Positions 43,691 through 52,812 of a stretch of 64,000 nucleotides of DNA are shown in pieces (position 1 is the stretch's first letter; each line of letters opens with the position of its first letter). Position numbers and translations under genes: made by a program. The notes beneath the pieces were generated by a model that saw nothing but the letters and a program-made list of their open reading frames with translations, was not told where the DNA came from and made no database searches. Origin of the DNA: Solibacillus sp. FSL H8-0523 (GTDB lineage: Bacteria > Bacillota > Bacilli > Bacillales_A > Planococcaceae). Location of the stretch: assembly GCF_038051985.1 (NCBI RefSeq), contig NZ_CP150291.1, positions 2,542,001 to 2,606,000 of the forward strand, written 5' to 3'.

Positions 43691-46537
43691 TTATGAAAAT
43701 ACATATAAGTTATGGAGCGCTCGACTGGCAGCCACATATTTTAACCTCGTATCGTATGGATCCTTTACTTCAAAGCGTGTACCACGGAAAATGATTACGG
43801 TATCAAATTCAAGCCCTTTCGCTAATACCGGTGTCGTAATAATCACTTGCGCGTTTGCCTGCTCGATGCCGATTTGTAAATGAATCGCCTCATTTTCTAG
43901 CTTCTCATGCAGATTCTTTGCTTCACGATTGGTCTTGGCAATAATGGCGATTTTACTATCTTTTGATTGCTCAGCAATGCATTGCCTCACTAAATCTGCA
44001 ATGCCTGGGTAAATCAGCATCCCTGGTTTCACAACCGTTTGTACTTTGTCGCCATTTCTAAATGTTAAAACAGGTAAATTGTATTTCCCTTCGCTAAACG
44101 GGCGAATAATATCATTACAGTAGGTCACGATTTGATTTGTTGAGCGATAGGTTGCCTTTAATTCATAATAGCTAAACGGTCCAATCGCTTGTTCAAAATC
44201 CGACCAACTACGAAGCTGACTGCTTGGTGTTAAATTTTGTCCTAAGTCACCCATTAGCATAATCTGCTCCGTTAATGCGTTAAATACGTCCATTTCAAAC
44301 GCGGTATAATCTTGCGCTTCGTCGACAATTAAATATTGGAATGGTTTTTCGTCGCTCGCTGTCAGCCACTGATGAATTACGAAAAGTGGTGCTAAATCAT
44401 GCTTTTCAATCTGTGTGTACGCTGCAAGTAAATCCTGATAATTCACTTGCAACTGTGCGTTATAGCCAAATTCATCGTGAATAATTTGCATATAAATATC
44501 ATCTACACAAAGATTATAATAGCGCTCAATTTGCGCAAACGCCTCTTCAAAATGTAGCGCTACCGCTGGGCGAGTCGCTTGATTTACGTTATAGTCAGAA
44601 AATGAAAGTTGTTGCCCTTCATAAGTAAGCGCGATGGCCTTCGCGTATTGTTGCGCCATTTGTTGCTTCACACATGTTTCCATGAATGATGTTAATTCTT
44701 TGCGATACGTTGTTTTTTCCATGAGCCATAGTTGATCAATATCTTGTATATATATCGTTTGCACATCCAGTAAATAGGCTTGGATCTCCTCAAATGAAAC
44801 AAAAGATTTGGCGTTAAATAAGGAGCTGATTTGCGCCCATTTAAATTGCTTTTCAAACAGCTCATTATATAGAAGTGCCTTTTCCGTAAGCTTTTTCGCT
44901 GTTTCTTCACGTACGACAAATAAGGGTGTAAGCGCTTCGATATCATGTTTACGCTTTTGTTCAATTGCTTGTTGCAGCTGCTTTTTTGCCTCTTTTAAAT
45001 TAAACTTTAAGGATTCTACTTTTTCAGATGCCGCTTTTTTTAGGCGCATTTCACGTTTTTCTTCATCCGTAATCAGCATTGCTTTTTTATAACTATTACT
45101 CTCTGAAATAGGACGATAATCCTCCTGTTTTAAAAATTTCATCTGCTGCTCAATGGTCAGTACCTTGGCACAGTACTGCTCAATTACATCATTTGTGAGG
45201 AGTAAGTGCTTCTGTTGTTGCAAATCGGTTAAAAAATGCGCGACTTCGTCCATAATGATTTTTTCTGTTGCATCAAAAATGGTCGCGGCTTCCTTCGCCT
45301 TGTCACGAATCGCTTGCTGTACGTAGTGCTTAAGTGCTTCCTTACTCTTCCCAAAATGGGGCTGCTGATGTACAAAATGAGCGATTTCTATAGCACTCAC
45401 ACTATACTTCCCTACCTGAATGGTATGCAAAAATGGGGCCAAATTACTTGTAATATATTTTGCGTATTGTTCAATATAGCGCTTGAATTCAAAGGAGCCT
45501 TTTAATTGACGCATTTCCGTATAATGCTCAAATGCTTGTAACGCTTGCGCCTTGCCTTCGTTTGCACTTAAATCATTGACTTCTGAAAAAATCATGCGAT
45601 CGATTTCTTCAATTGGGCGACGTAGTAACATGACTTGCTCTAAATAAAGCTTCAATGTCGTTTGTACAATATCTTTTTCGCCAAGCTCAGGCAATACATT
45701 TTCAACATGCTTTAAAAACAGGGGGTTAGGACCAAAAACCGCTAATTTTTTCGCCTGTAAATGCGGATGCTCATACAATAAATAGCTTAAACGATGCAGC
45801 GCGATAACGGATTTCCCACTTCCTGCTGAACCCTGTACAACAATGGCATTTTCGAGCGGTAGGCTAACAAGTTCGTATTGCTCCGCCTGTAACGTTTCCA
45901 CTAACGACTTCATTTCTGCGCCGCGCTTTTCTGCTAAGTTCTTCACGAGCAGTTCATCAATCGCTAGTTTTTCGGTTTGGAGCGGATGCAGTTCTTTTAA
46001 TTGCCCGCCCTCAATATCAATATTGCGGTAGCGCTCAAGCTCTACATCATAGCCATCAATCCGATACCGCTTCCCGAAGTTTTTCTCGTAATAGAGCTTG
46101 GCAATTGGGTTACGCCAGGAAATCGTTGCCGATGCAATGTCCTCATTTCCAATGTAAATCGTTTCCCCTAAACGCGCGTGATCTTTCACAAAATCGATAC
46201 GAGCAAAATAGGGATTATCCACTAATGCCGCCGCTTCCTTAATACGGCTATCGCCCATATGTAAAGCTAAATCATCTTCCTCGTAATAGCGGCGGATTCT
46301 TTTGCCACCGCCCGCATTTTCAAGGGCTATCGTTAAATTTGTTTTTATTCCTTCTACGGTTTTGTTTACACGGTCAAGCTCATACTTATAGGTAGCGGGT
46401 AAATAATTGGCTTTACATTTTTTATCCAGCTCTTTTCGAATTTGTTCCTCTAAGCCATCTACCGCTTCTTCTAACAATTCATCTTGGTACTCATTATGTT
46501 CTTCTATCATTAACTGCATTTGCTGTTTATGTTCCAC
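43691..46537 (-). CDS. HelD-like superfamily 1 helicase/ATPase (operon gene 7)
   Basis: A 948-residue SF1A protein. The helical N-terminus (1-60) resembles the HelD arm. Walker A is VVQGSAGSGKSVIALHRLS (about 232-250), followed by the HelD-type FGPNPLFLKHVENVLPELG. A long helical insert (about 330-640) comes next, then motif II VDEAQDYTAF (about 737), motif III MLMGDLGQNLTP, and motif VI YVAASRALHNLYVF at the end. HelD removes stalled RNA polymerase from DNA. This member is longer than the Bacillus protein (774 residues) and sits in an operon with McrB/DUF2357 genes, so it may act on invading nucleic acid or transcription complexes. GTG 46537 follows AGGAAGTG. Confidence 0.82.
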   Translation of the reverse strand: MEHKQQMQLMIEEHNEYQDELLEEAVDGLEEQIRKELDKKCKANYLPATYKYELDRVNKTVEGIKTNLTIALENAGGGKRIRRYYEEDDLALHMGDSRIKEAAALVDNPYFARIDFVKDHARLGETIYIGNEDIASATISWRNPIAKLYYEKNFGKRYRIDGYDVELERYRNIDIEGGQLKELHPLQTEKLAIDELLVKNLAEKRGAEMKSLVETLQAEQYELVSLPLENAIVVQGSAGSGKSVIALHRLSYLLYEHPHLQAKKLAVFGPNPLFLKHVENVLPELGEKDIVQTTLKLYLEQVMLLRRPIEEIDRMIFSEVNDLSANEGKAQALQAFEHYTEMRQLKGSFEFKRYIEQYAKYITSNLAPFLHTIQVGKYSVSAIEIAHFVHQQPHFGKSKEALKHYVQQAIRDKAKEAATIFDATEKIIMDEVAHFLTDLQQQKHLLLTNDVIEQYCAKVLTIEQQMKFLKQEDYRPISESNSYKKAMLITDEEKREMRLKKAASEKVESLKFNLKEAKKQLQQAIEQKRKHDIEALTPLFVVREETAKKLTEKALLYNELFEKQFKWAQISSLFNAKSFVSFEEIQAYLLDVQTIYIQDIDQLWLMEKTTYRKELTSFMETCVKQQMAQQYAKAIALTYEGQQLSFSDYNVNQATRPAVALHFEEAFAQIERYYNLCVDDIYMQIIHDEFGYNAQLQVNYQDLLAAYTQIEKHDLAPLFVIHQWLTASDEKPFQYLIVDEAQDYTAFEMDVFNALTEQIMLMGDLGQNLTPSSQLRSWSDFEQAIGPFSYYELKATYRSTNQIVTYCNDIIRPFSEGKYNLPVLTFRNGDKVQTVVKPGMLIYPGIADLVRQCIAEQSKDSKIAIIAKTNREAKNLHEKLENEAIHLQIGIEQANAQVIITTPVLAKGLEFDTVIIFRGTRFEVKDPYDTRLKYVAASRALHNLYVFS

Positions 46538-46548
46538 GCGATCACTTC

Positions 46549-47217
46549 CTATATTTTCACTTTACTTTTCTCTTCCCTTACTAAAACAACGGTTGCAGGC
46601 TTTGCACACGGATGATTTTTCAGAGTAGGATGCACAGTATAAAGCAAACGACACATTTCACTCCATTTTGCATAAGGAACACCCGATTGTTGAATAATGT
46701 TGTCCATAAAATCACTAAACTGTAAGGGTCCCCATTGCTGTTCGAAAACACGCAGATGACCTGTTTGAATGGCCCCTTGCAGCTTTGGCTTATATTCTGC
46801 TAATAAGACAGACCCAATAAATTCGGTTGCCCCTGCTTCACCAAAGCCGATTTCATCATTCTTGTAATACTGATGAATGAGCGCAGACAGCTCGTTCGTT
46901 GAAAATTGTTGCATAAAATCAGGTAAATCAGTTGCAGGTGCGGGTAAAGAGATGCGCTTACCTTCAAGCTTTATTTGCTGAACAGGTTGCCTAATAGCTT
47001 GTTCGTAGCTTTTATTGGCCTTGTGCTTTACATAGAAAATGTAACCGACAATTGCTGAAAGTATTAAAAATAAAATAGCCCCCATTGCAGAACTCGTAAA
47101 AATTGTTAACACCGTTTGAAAAGCCCATGTACTAATTGAAAAAATTGTATTTAAAATAAAGCGAATAATCAGTAGGGCAATAATCGTCAGCCCTACCCAC
47201 TTTAGTATATGATTCAT
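46549..47217 (-). CDS. Two-pass membrane protein of unknown family (operon gene 6)
   Basis: A 222-residue protein with two N-terminal membrane helices (about 7-27 and 40-62, including AILFLILSAIVGYIFYV) and a cytoplasmic domain of about 150 residues. That domain has FMQQFSTNELSALIHQYYKND and GEAGATEFIGSVLLAEYKPKL, and ends in a basic tail. No family is recognised. Its ATG overlaps the stop of the DUF2357 gene (ATGA), so it is made together with it. It could anchor the complex at the membrane or form the effector. Confidence 0.72.
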   Translation of the reverse strand: MNHILKWVGLTIIALLIIRFILNTIFSISTWAFQTVLTIFTSSAMGAILFLILSAIVGYIFYVKHKANKSYEQAIRQPVQQIKLEGKRISLPAPATDLPDFMQQFSTNELSALIHQYYKNDEIGFGEAGATEFIGSVLLAEYKPKLQGAIQTGHLRVFEQQWGPLQFSDFMDNIIQQSGVPYAKWSEMCRLLYTVHPTLKNHPCAKPATVVLVREEKSKVKI

Positions 47218-49358
47218 GGTGACACCTCTAGATTGCACGTTGTACGCTGCATCGCATCACAGCGTTTACAGATTCGATGTGCTTTTGATTGTTGCTGGCA
47301 ATCGCCACAGTTAGCACAGACGGTAAAAAAACTTGTCCCTAAATGGGCATTTTCACATAAGTTGTTTAACCCCATTGTTGCATTGATGTTTTCCTTTTCA
47401 AACAGCCAATTCACATCTGATTTTGTTTGCGCTGCTAGTTGTTGCTCTTCCGTTAAGTAAACATCGTCCTTCATACTTTTCTTTTGCATTTTATACAAAG
47501 GTGCACCGCATTTACATGTACGTGTGCCCCACTCACAGCGACAGAGTGGATTCCCACAAACATATTCGCCTTCATTTGTTTCGTGCCCATCTGCGCCGCA
47601 CATAAAGCAAAAGGATTGGACGCCTATTTTATAAAGCTGTAAACGAATGAAGCGCTTAAACAGTTGCTTATTAAAATCCGCTGTACTATAAGGAAATACC
47701 CCATATTTCATCGCACCAAATGCCTGAAACTTCTCAGCAGATATAAAATTCGTACCCAGCGTCATGACTAAATGTAGCTTTTCATAAGGCATTGACTTGA
47801 AGTAATCATCCTTTGTTTTTGCTGGGTAAACGACCATAACAGTTGGCATTTGTACGTTTGTTATGAGCTCTTTTCGCTTATTTTTATTTTCGATGAAAAC
47901 GGATTGTTCCGTATAGGTATAGAGCGCTTCAATTTGCGCCTCTGTTACATATTTATGCAATTGAAAAAGGGTCGGTAAAAAGCGGCTCACTTCGACTTTC
48001 TTTGTCTGTTCATGCTGTACAGTAAAAGTGATTTTTTGTCCACTTCTTTCGATCGTGAGCTTCACGCCAAACTGGGCATGATGCAGAGAAAACGTGACCG
48101 CCTCTTTTGAAAAAATATAAGCATTTAGTTCTTCGCCAAGCTTTAATGTCAATGGCCCATCGTGTACAAAACCTTCTTGCTGGAGCTGATGGAGCATTGT
48201 AAATAATACTTCGTCTGCATAGTACGTCTGGTAATCAATGCTATCATTTAGTTTAAAGGTTTTATCCATCATGGCGCGCATATAGTGATTGTAAAAACGA
48301 TACAGCGTGCCGTAATCTTTGTTGTAAAGAAGCACTTGGTTTGGCACAACATAGCCCTGAATAAACTTTAAACCGCGAAACGTTTTAATTGTTTTACGAA
48401 CTAAATTATATAGGCCTGTCAGCTGACTGAGTGCTTGCGAGAAGAGTTCTTCATATTCAAGTAATTGCATGCTTTCTAGTTCTGCATCGAAACGCAAAAT
48501 ATCTAACTCAATTTTTAACTCATTACTAGCAAGTTTGGTTTGAATCGTTAATACATTATCTTTCAGCTCTTTTATGACTTTGCGCATCTCACGCTCCAAC
48601 TGATCAGCAAACGTATAAATAAAGCGATTTTCATAAATATCAATCGATTCCTCATGTACTTCCTTTAATAACTGCTGCGGAACGGGACGCGCCATGGTCG
48701 ACTTCGCCCACGTTGTTGTATCCTTCATAAAATGCTGAATCGTACGTGGTGTAATCACATCAAGCTCCGCTGCATTGACCAGCATTTCTTCAGTCGTTAG
48801 CTTCACTTTCGGCTTACGTAAAATTTGCTGTAAGTGTAAGGTAATTTCTTTACGAAACACATAAAACCAAATAGCATCCGGGTCATCTATTTTTAAGCGG
48901 TCTTGTAGTTGCTTGAATGAGACCTGCCAATCCTCATCACTATAAAACTCCGCCAGTTCAATTTCGGATTCATCGTAGACGTCCACATAGTCTTGTACCT
49001 TTTGCTGCCACAATAAATATTGGTCACGCAGCTGCTCCAAATAACCGGCACTTGGTAATAGTGCTGGGTCCACAGTGATGTGAAATAACGCTTCATGCGC
49101 TTCTTCTTCAATCGTATAGTGAACGGTTACCGTCAGTAAAGGCTTCGTTGGCATTAATGTAAAGTCAAAATGTGCCACAGGCTGTAAAAATGTATGGAGC
49201 AGGTCATCATTGACATAAACCTTTTCCGGCTTCACTTGCGGCAAAAATTGTAGCTGAAATAACGTACGATAAATGTGCGGCAATTCGGTCCCTTCATACG
49301 GGGCAAATTCATTATCGAGCCAGCTATCTTTCATTCGTAAAATGACATTACTTGGCAT
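47214..49358 (-). CDS. DUF2357/McrC-like protein with zinc-ribbon tail (operon gene 5)
   Basis: A 714-residue protein. The N-terminal half matches the DUF2357 region that replaces the McrC N-terminus in many McrBC relatives. The key block is ESIDIYENRFIYTFADQLE at about 238-256, a variant of the PENRF motif. In the usual nuclease position I do not find a clear PD-(D/E)xK core; only VMVVYPAKTKDD is reminiscent. The C-terminus (583-714) has 14 cysteines in CxxC-type pairs (CFMCG; YVCGNPLCRC; CKCG; VCANCGDC; ICKRC), which suggests two or more zinc ribbons. It overlaps the McrB-like gene by 11 nt, the standard coupling of McrB and McrC. Confidence 0.75.
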   Translation of the reverse strand: MPSNVILRMKDSWLDNEFAPYEGTELPHIYRTLFQLQFLPQVKPEKVYVNDDLLHTFLQPVAHFDFTLMPTKPLLTVTVHYTIEEEAHEALFHITVDPALLPSAGYLEQLRDQYLLWQQKVQDYVDVYDESEIELAEFYSDEDWQVSFKQLQDRLKIDDPDAIWFYVFRKEITLHLQQILRKPKVKLTTEEMLVNAAELDVITPRTIQHFMKDTTTWAKSTMARPVPQQLLKEVHEESIDIYENRFIYTFADQLEREMRKVIKELKDNVLTIQTKLASNELKIELDILRFDAELESMQLLEYEELFSQALSQLTGLYNLVRKTIKTFRGLKFIQGYVVPNQVLLYNKDYGTLYRFYNHYMRAMMDKTFKLNDSIDYQTYYADEVLFTMLHQLQQEGFVHDGPLTLKLGEELNAYIFSKEAVTFSLHHAQFGVKLTIERSGQKITFTVQHEQTKKVEVSRFLPTLFQLHKYVTEAQIEALYTYTEQSVFIENKNKRKELITNVQMPTVMVVYPAKTKDDYFKSMPYEKLHLVMTLGTNFISAEKFQAFGAMKYGVFPYSTADFNKQLFKRFIRLQLYKIGVQSFCFMCGADGHETNEGEYVCGNPLCRCEWGTRTCKCGAPLYKMQKKSMKDDVYLTEEQQLAAQTKSDVNWLFEKENINATMGLNNLCENAHLGTSFFTVCANCGDCQQQSKAHRICKRCDAMQRTTCNLEVSP

Positions 49359-51324
49359 TACGCTTCACCTTCTCTATCGCGCGGATAGTGGATGATGTGG
49401 CGCCTACTTTTTGTGCTTCTGCTAAGCGAATAATAGCATCCATCGCGAGTTCAAATTCCTCGTCATAACTTGGCATAATTTTCGGGACAATTTTTGAAAC
49501 GATTTGTAAATCAATCGCCTCTTTCACATTCCAATTATTCGCCGCATAGGTTTGCATAAACGTACGCATATGACGACGCGGACGATTCCCAATTTCTAAA
49601 TACAGTTGTTCGCTTAAAATTTGAAGCACTTCCTGAAGTGGGCGGCTTTGTTGGGTAACATCTACTTTTTGAATCGTAGCCATCGCCGCTTTAAAGTCGC
49701 TAAAGCTGACACTTGGCATCGCTTCAATGCGCTCCATATCCCCCACTTTATTGCTAAGTGCTGCTTGGAAATCAAGCACTTGGGCGCGGTCATAAATTTT
49801 GTCACTTAATGTATACGTTGACTCATCTTCGTTGATTGTCCCAATGAAAAATACGTTTGGCGGAATACGCAGTTTATTGCCATCAATAATATAATCTGCT
49901 AAATCTCCTGACGTACGTCCAATCGTGTCGAATAGTTCAACGACTTGCTTGGATTGCTCTAACTCTAGCTTCGAGTTAAAGTCAGAGAAATAATATTCCA
50001 CACGCGCTAAGTTCATTTCATCAAGCACAATGAAGTAGAATTTATCGCGGTTCTCAGGTAACTGTGCTTTAAATAGCTCCTCTGTAAATTGAGTGGCCAT
50101 GAAGCGATCGTTGAAATGATTATAAAATCCAATTAAATCTGTTTTGCTTTTCCAGTTTGGCTGAACCGCAATCGTTTCGCAAATACCGCCTAATGCGTGC
50201 GCTACAATTTTCGGTAAACTTGTTTTCCCTGTTCCTGATAAACCTTTTAAAATAATAAAACGTGTACTACGCATTGCAGCTAAGAAGCCATGAATCATAG
50301 CCGATGAAAATTCATAATTCCCTTGTGTTGCCGCATGTAAAATACGCTCTACTGCCTGGCCATCACCTGGATACTTCGTTAAATTCGAAGCTGTTTTGGC
50401 GCTCTTTTCAATTAGTACTTGGAAGCTTTCAAACATTCGACTTTCGTCTGCAATTGCATCTTTTTCTTTCTTTTGTAAACGTTGAAGTTCTGCTTCTAAG
50501 CTACGTAAACGAATTTCATAAAATGCGCTCTTATGCTCCGCCGTCGTGACGCGCTCTGCTTGTTCGCGGTAAAGCTCCGCTTGCTCACGCGTTCGAGCAA
50601 GCTCACTTTGCAGCGTTTTGTTTTGCCCCTCTACTGCATACATGCGCGTACTCATTGCTTCGTAATCCTCTTTTAATTGCTCGATGCGTGCCCATTCGAC
50701 TTCGGATTGGCGGTAAATGCGTACCATTTCATCGCGGCGCTCGAGCTCTGTTTTCAGTAGGGTATTTTCAGATTCTAGCTGTGCTGTATGATCGATCCGA
50801 TTTTGAAGCTGTGATTTTTCTTCCTGCAAACGTCTCGTTAGCGCAACAATACTTTCATAAGAAGCTTTGACACGCGTTAGCTCGGCTTGAGTTGTTATCG
50901 CATCAGCTAATGAAAAATCCTGCTTAAGCTTTTGAAATTGTACGCGCTCTTGCTCAATTTCCTCTTGCACCGCTAATAGTTCCTCACGCTCTTCGTCTAA
51001 CGCCTGTAGCTTTTGTTTAAAGCCTTGCTGTTCCTTTAACAGTTTTTGCTCTGCCACCGCTCGTTGCTTTTCGAGCTCGCGCTTTTGCTTCGTATGCTCG
51101 GCGTTGCTATCTTTTAGCTTCACTTTTTCAATCACTAACGTTTCCTTTACATCCGCCAATTGATTCGTTAGTTTTTCAATCTTAACTTCTAGTTCAATTT
51201 TCGAATTACGCAGTGTTTCTAATTGCTGTTCTTTCACTTCATACTTTCCAAAGAGCAGCGCAAATTCATCTTCTAAAAATTGAATTTTTTCTGCTTGTGC
51301 TCCTTCTAGCTGCTTAACTTCCAA
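49348..51324 (-). CDS. Coiled-coil McrB-like AAA+ NTPase (operon gene 4)
   Basis: A 658-residue protein. Residues 1-310 form a long coiled coil (EVKQLEGAQAEKIQFLEDEF; EREELLAVQEEIEQERVQFQ). The AAA+ domain has Walker A GLSGTGKTSLPKIVAHALG (about 360), TDLIGFYNHFND, Walker B FIVLDEMNLARVEYYFSDF (about 433) and sensor 1 FFIGTINEDESTYTLSDKIYDRA (about 488). The last two are hallmarks of the McrB/MoxR-like clade. It would assemble into a hexamer and drive the DUF2357 partner. Whether it uses GTP, as McrB does, or ATP cannot be read. The TTG start abuts the stop of the preceding gene and its GGAGGG lies in that gene's last codons. Confidence 0.85.
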   Translation of the reverse strand: MEVKQLEGAQAEKIQFLEDEFALLFGKYEVKEQQLETLRNSKIELEVKIEKLTNQLADVKETLVIEKVKLKDSNAEHTKQKRELEKQRAVAEQKLLKEQQGFKQKLQALDEEREELLAVQEEIEQERVQFQKLKQDFSLADAITTQAELTRVKASYESIVALTRRLQEEKSQLQNRIDHTAQLESENTLLKTELERRDEMVRIYRQSEVEWARIEQLKEDYEAMSTRMYAVEGQNKTLQSELARTREQAELYREQAERVTTAEHKSAFYEIRLRSLEAELQRLQKKEKDAIADESRMFESFQVLIEKSAKTASNLTKYPGDGQAVERILHAATQGNYEFSSAMIHGFLAAMRSTRFIILKGLSGTGKTSLPKIVAHALGGICETIAVQPNWKSKTDLIGFYNHFNDRFMATQFTEELFKAQLPENRDKFYFIVLDEMNLARVEYYFSDFNSKLELEQSKQVVELFDTIGRTSGDLADYIIDGNKLRIPPNVFFIGTINEDESTYTLSDKIYDRAQVLDFQAALSNKVGDMERIEAMPSVSFSDFKAAMATIQKVDVTQQSRPLQEVLQILSEQLYLEIGNRPRRHMRTFMQTYAANNWNVKEAIDLQIVSKIVPKIMPSYDEEFELAMDAIIRLAEAQKVGATSSTIRAIEKVKRNAK

Positions 51325-52812
51325 TTATTTTCCCTCCAAAAATTGAATGATTGCATAGGCTTGCTGCTTTGTTTTTTGTAATAGCTCATAATAAGCGCTA
51401 GGCGACATTTGGAATAGTGTTTCATCATGATGGCTACCTGTTTTATTGCGAAGCTCTACAAGCTGCTCATACATCGGCAACACATGCGCCTGTTCTATCA
51501 AGCGTTTTTGCCATTGTCTCTGCTCTAGTTCATCTGCTAATAGCAACAAGGCCATAAAATCACGGTTGCCGTACACATGCAGCGATTGTCCTTGCTCGAG
51601 CTTTATCATTTGCTGCGCAATTTTTTTCATATTACGTAAAATAGCTGCCGGTAACGTATGTCCCATACTATAAACGATTGTTTCGATGACTTTATCTAAT
51701 GTTTTTTGCTCATACGCTTGCTTCCAGTGACGCGGTGCTTGTAATGTACGCTTTGTCTCTATTAGCTCCTGCATGACGGCTTCAATGGCTAAGTTGTAAT
51801 TATTAATATACGCTGCTCGCAGTGCGGGGTTGTGACGTTCACCTTGTTCAGCTTCAATGAGCACTTTTTCACCAAGCTGTAAGTATTCAAGGACCGCTTG
51901 TGAGACGGTTGTGCCTTGTAAGCCAGCCTCCACTCGGTCCAAAATCGAAACTTGGCCAATAGACCCCATCATTTCTTGCTCTAAACTTGCCTGATTGGTT
52001 TCAATAAGCCACTCAATCGCCAGCTTGCCTTGGTCTTGGTTTTCAATAATGGAATAAAGTAGTGCCGATTTTTCATTTGTAAATGGAGAGATCGCAATTG
52101 CTGGCGTGTATGTACCTTGTTCATCGTAAAAGAGCTGCTCCAATTTTAAACGAATCGGTAAATACGCTCTTTTCGTAAAGGCAAAGCTTTTCTTTTCAGC
52201 ACGGATTTCCTTGGTGATGGCGTTTTCTACAGGTACTTCTTCAATGACCGCGCCGTCTTCAAAAAACTTCTTTTTAATTTCATTATAGTTATAGACAGCC
52301 CGCTTCATTTGCTCATCACATTTAACATCTTCGTAGTAGGCTTTCGTGCACTCTGTATTGCCGTCAATCTGTAAATCCAGTGTTTGCTCATAAGAAAAGA
52401 GCAATTCGTCCTCATGTACATATTCAAAAAATTGGCCACGTACTTCATCGAAAAACATGACGCCTTCTTTATATTCATAACTTGTGCTGTCAACTTCCTT
52501 ATCCTTCGCTTCAAAGTAATCATGTTGCTTCACGATTAAATTTTTCAATAATAAATCATCCATTTCTGCTGCCAGAATACTTTTCCAAGCAGGTGGCAAT
52601 TGCAGTTTTGTCATCAGCTCGTCAATACGATATTGCTTTATTTTACACAGCTTCAGTATGGTTTCACTAATAATCGACAACTGCTGCTGTTCCACGCTCC
52701 AGTACTTTACTGGAACAACCGTTACCGGATAATATACGTATAAACTATCAGTCGTTTTGGCCTGTCTATTTTTTTTACTAGAGAAGCTCAATTCTACGAT
52801 GTTCGTCAACAT
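51325..52812 (-). CDS. Candidate HEPN-type effector with winged-helix-like region (operon gene 3)
   Basis: About 495 residues, mostly helical, of no family I recognise. Residues about 45-95 (LCKIKQYRIDELMTKLQL, MDDLLLKNLIVK) look like a winged helix. The C-terminal helical bundle contains VELRNKTGSHHDE, i.e. R455-N-x4-H461, which fits the RX4-6H active-site motif of HEPN ribonucleases, with a polar residue after Arg as usual. HEPN RNases are common toxic effectors in prokaryotic immunity. ATG 52812 has GAGGAG 7 nt upstream. The gene overlaps the end of the helicase gene by 35 nt. The HEPN assignment is a motif-level inference. Confidence 0.6.
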   Translation of the reverse strand: MLTNIVELSFSSKKNRQAKTTDSLYVYYPVTVVPVKYWSVEQQQLSIISETILKLCKIKQYRIDELMTKLQLPPAWKSILAAEMDDLLLKNLIVKQHDYFEAKDKEVDSTSYEYKEGVMFFDEVRGQFFEYVHEDELLFSYEQTLDLQIDGNTECTKAYYEDVKCDEQMKRAVYNYNEIKKKFFEDGAVIEEVPVENAITKEIRAEKKSFAFTKRAYLPIRLKLEQLFYDEQGTYTPAIAISPFTNEKSALLYSIIENQDQGKLAIEWLIETNQASLEQEMMGSIGQVSILDRVEAGLQGTTVSQAVLEYLQLGEKVLIEAEQGERHNPALRAAYINNYNLAIEAVMQELIETKRTLQAPRHWKQAYEQKTLDKVIETIVYSMGHTLPAAILRNMKKIAQQMIKLEQGQSLHVYGNRDFMALLLLADELEQRQWQKRLIEQAHVLPMYEQLVELRNKTGSHHDETLFQMSPSAYYELLQKTKQQAYAIIQFLEGK

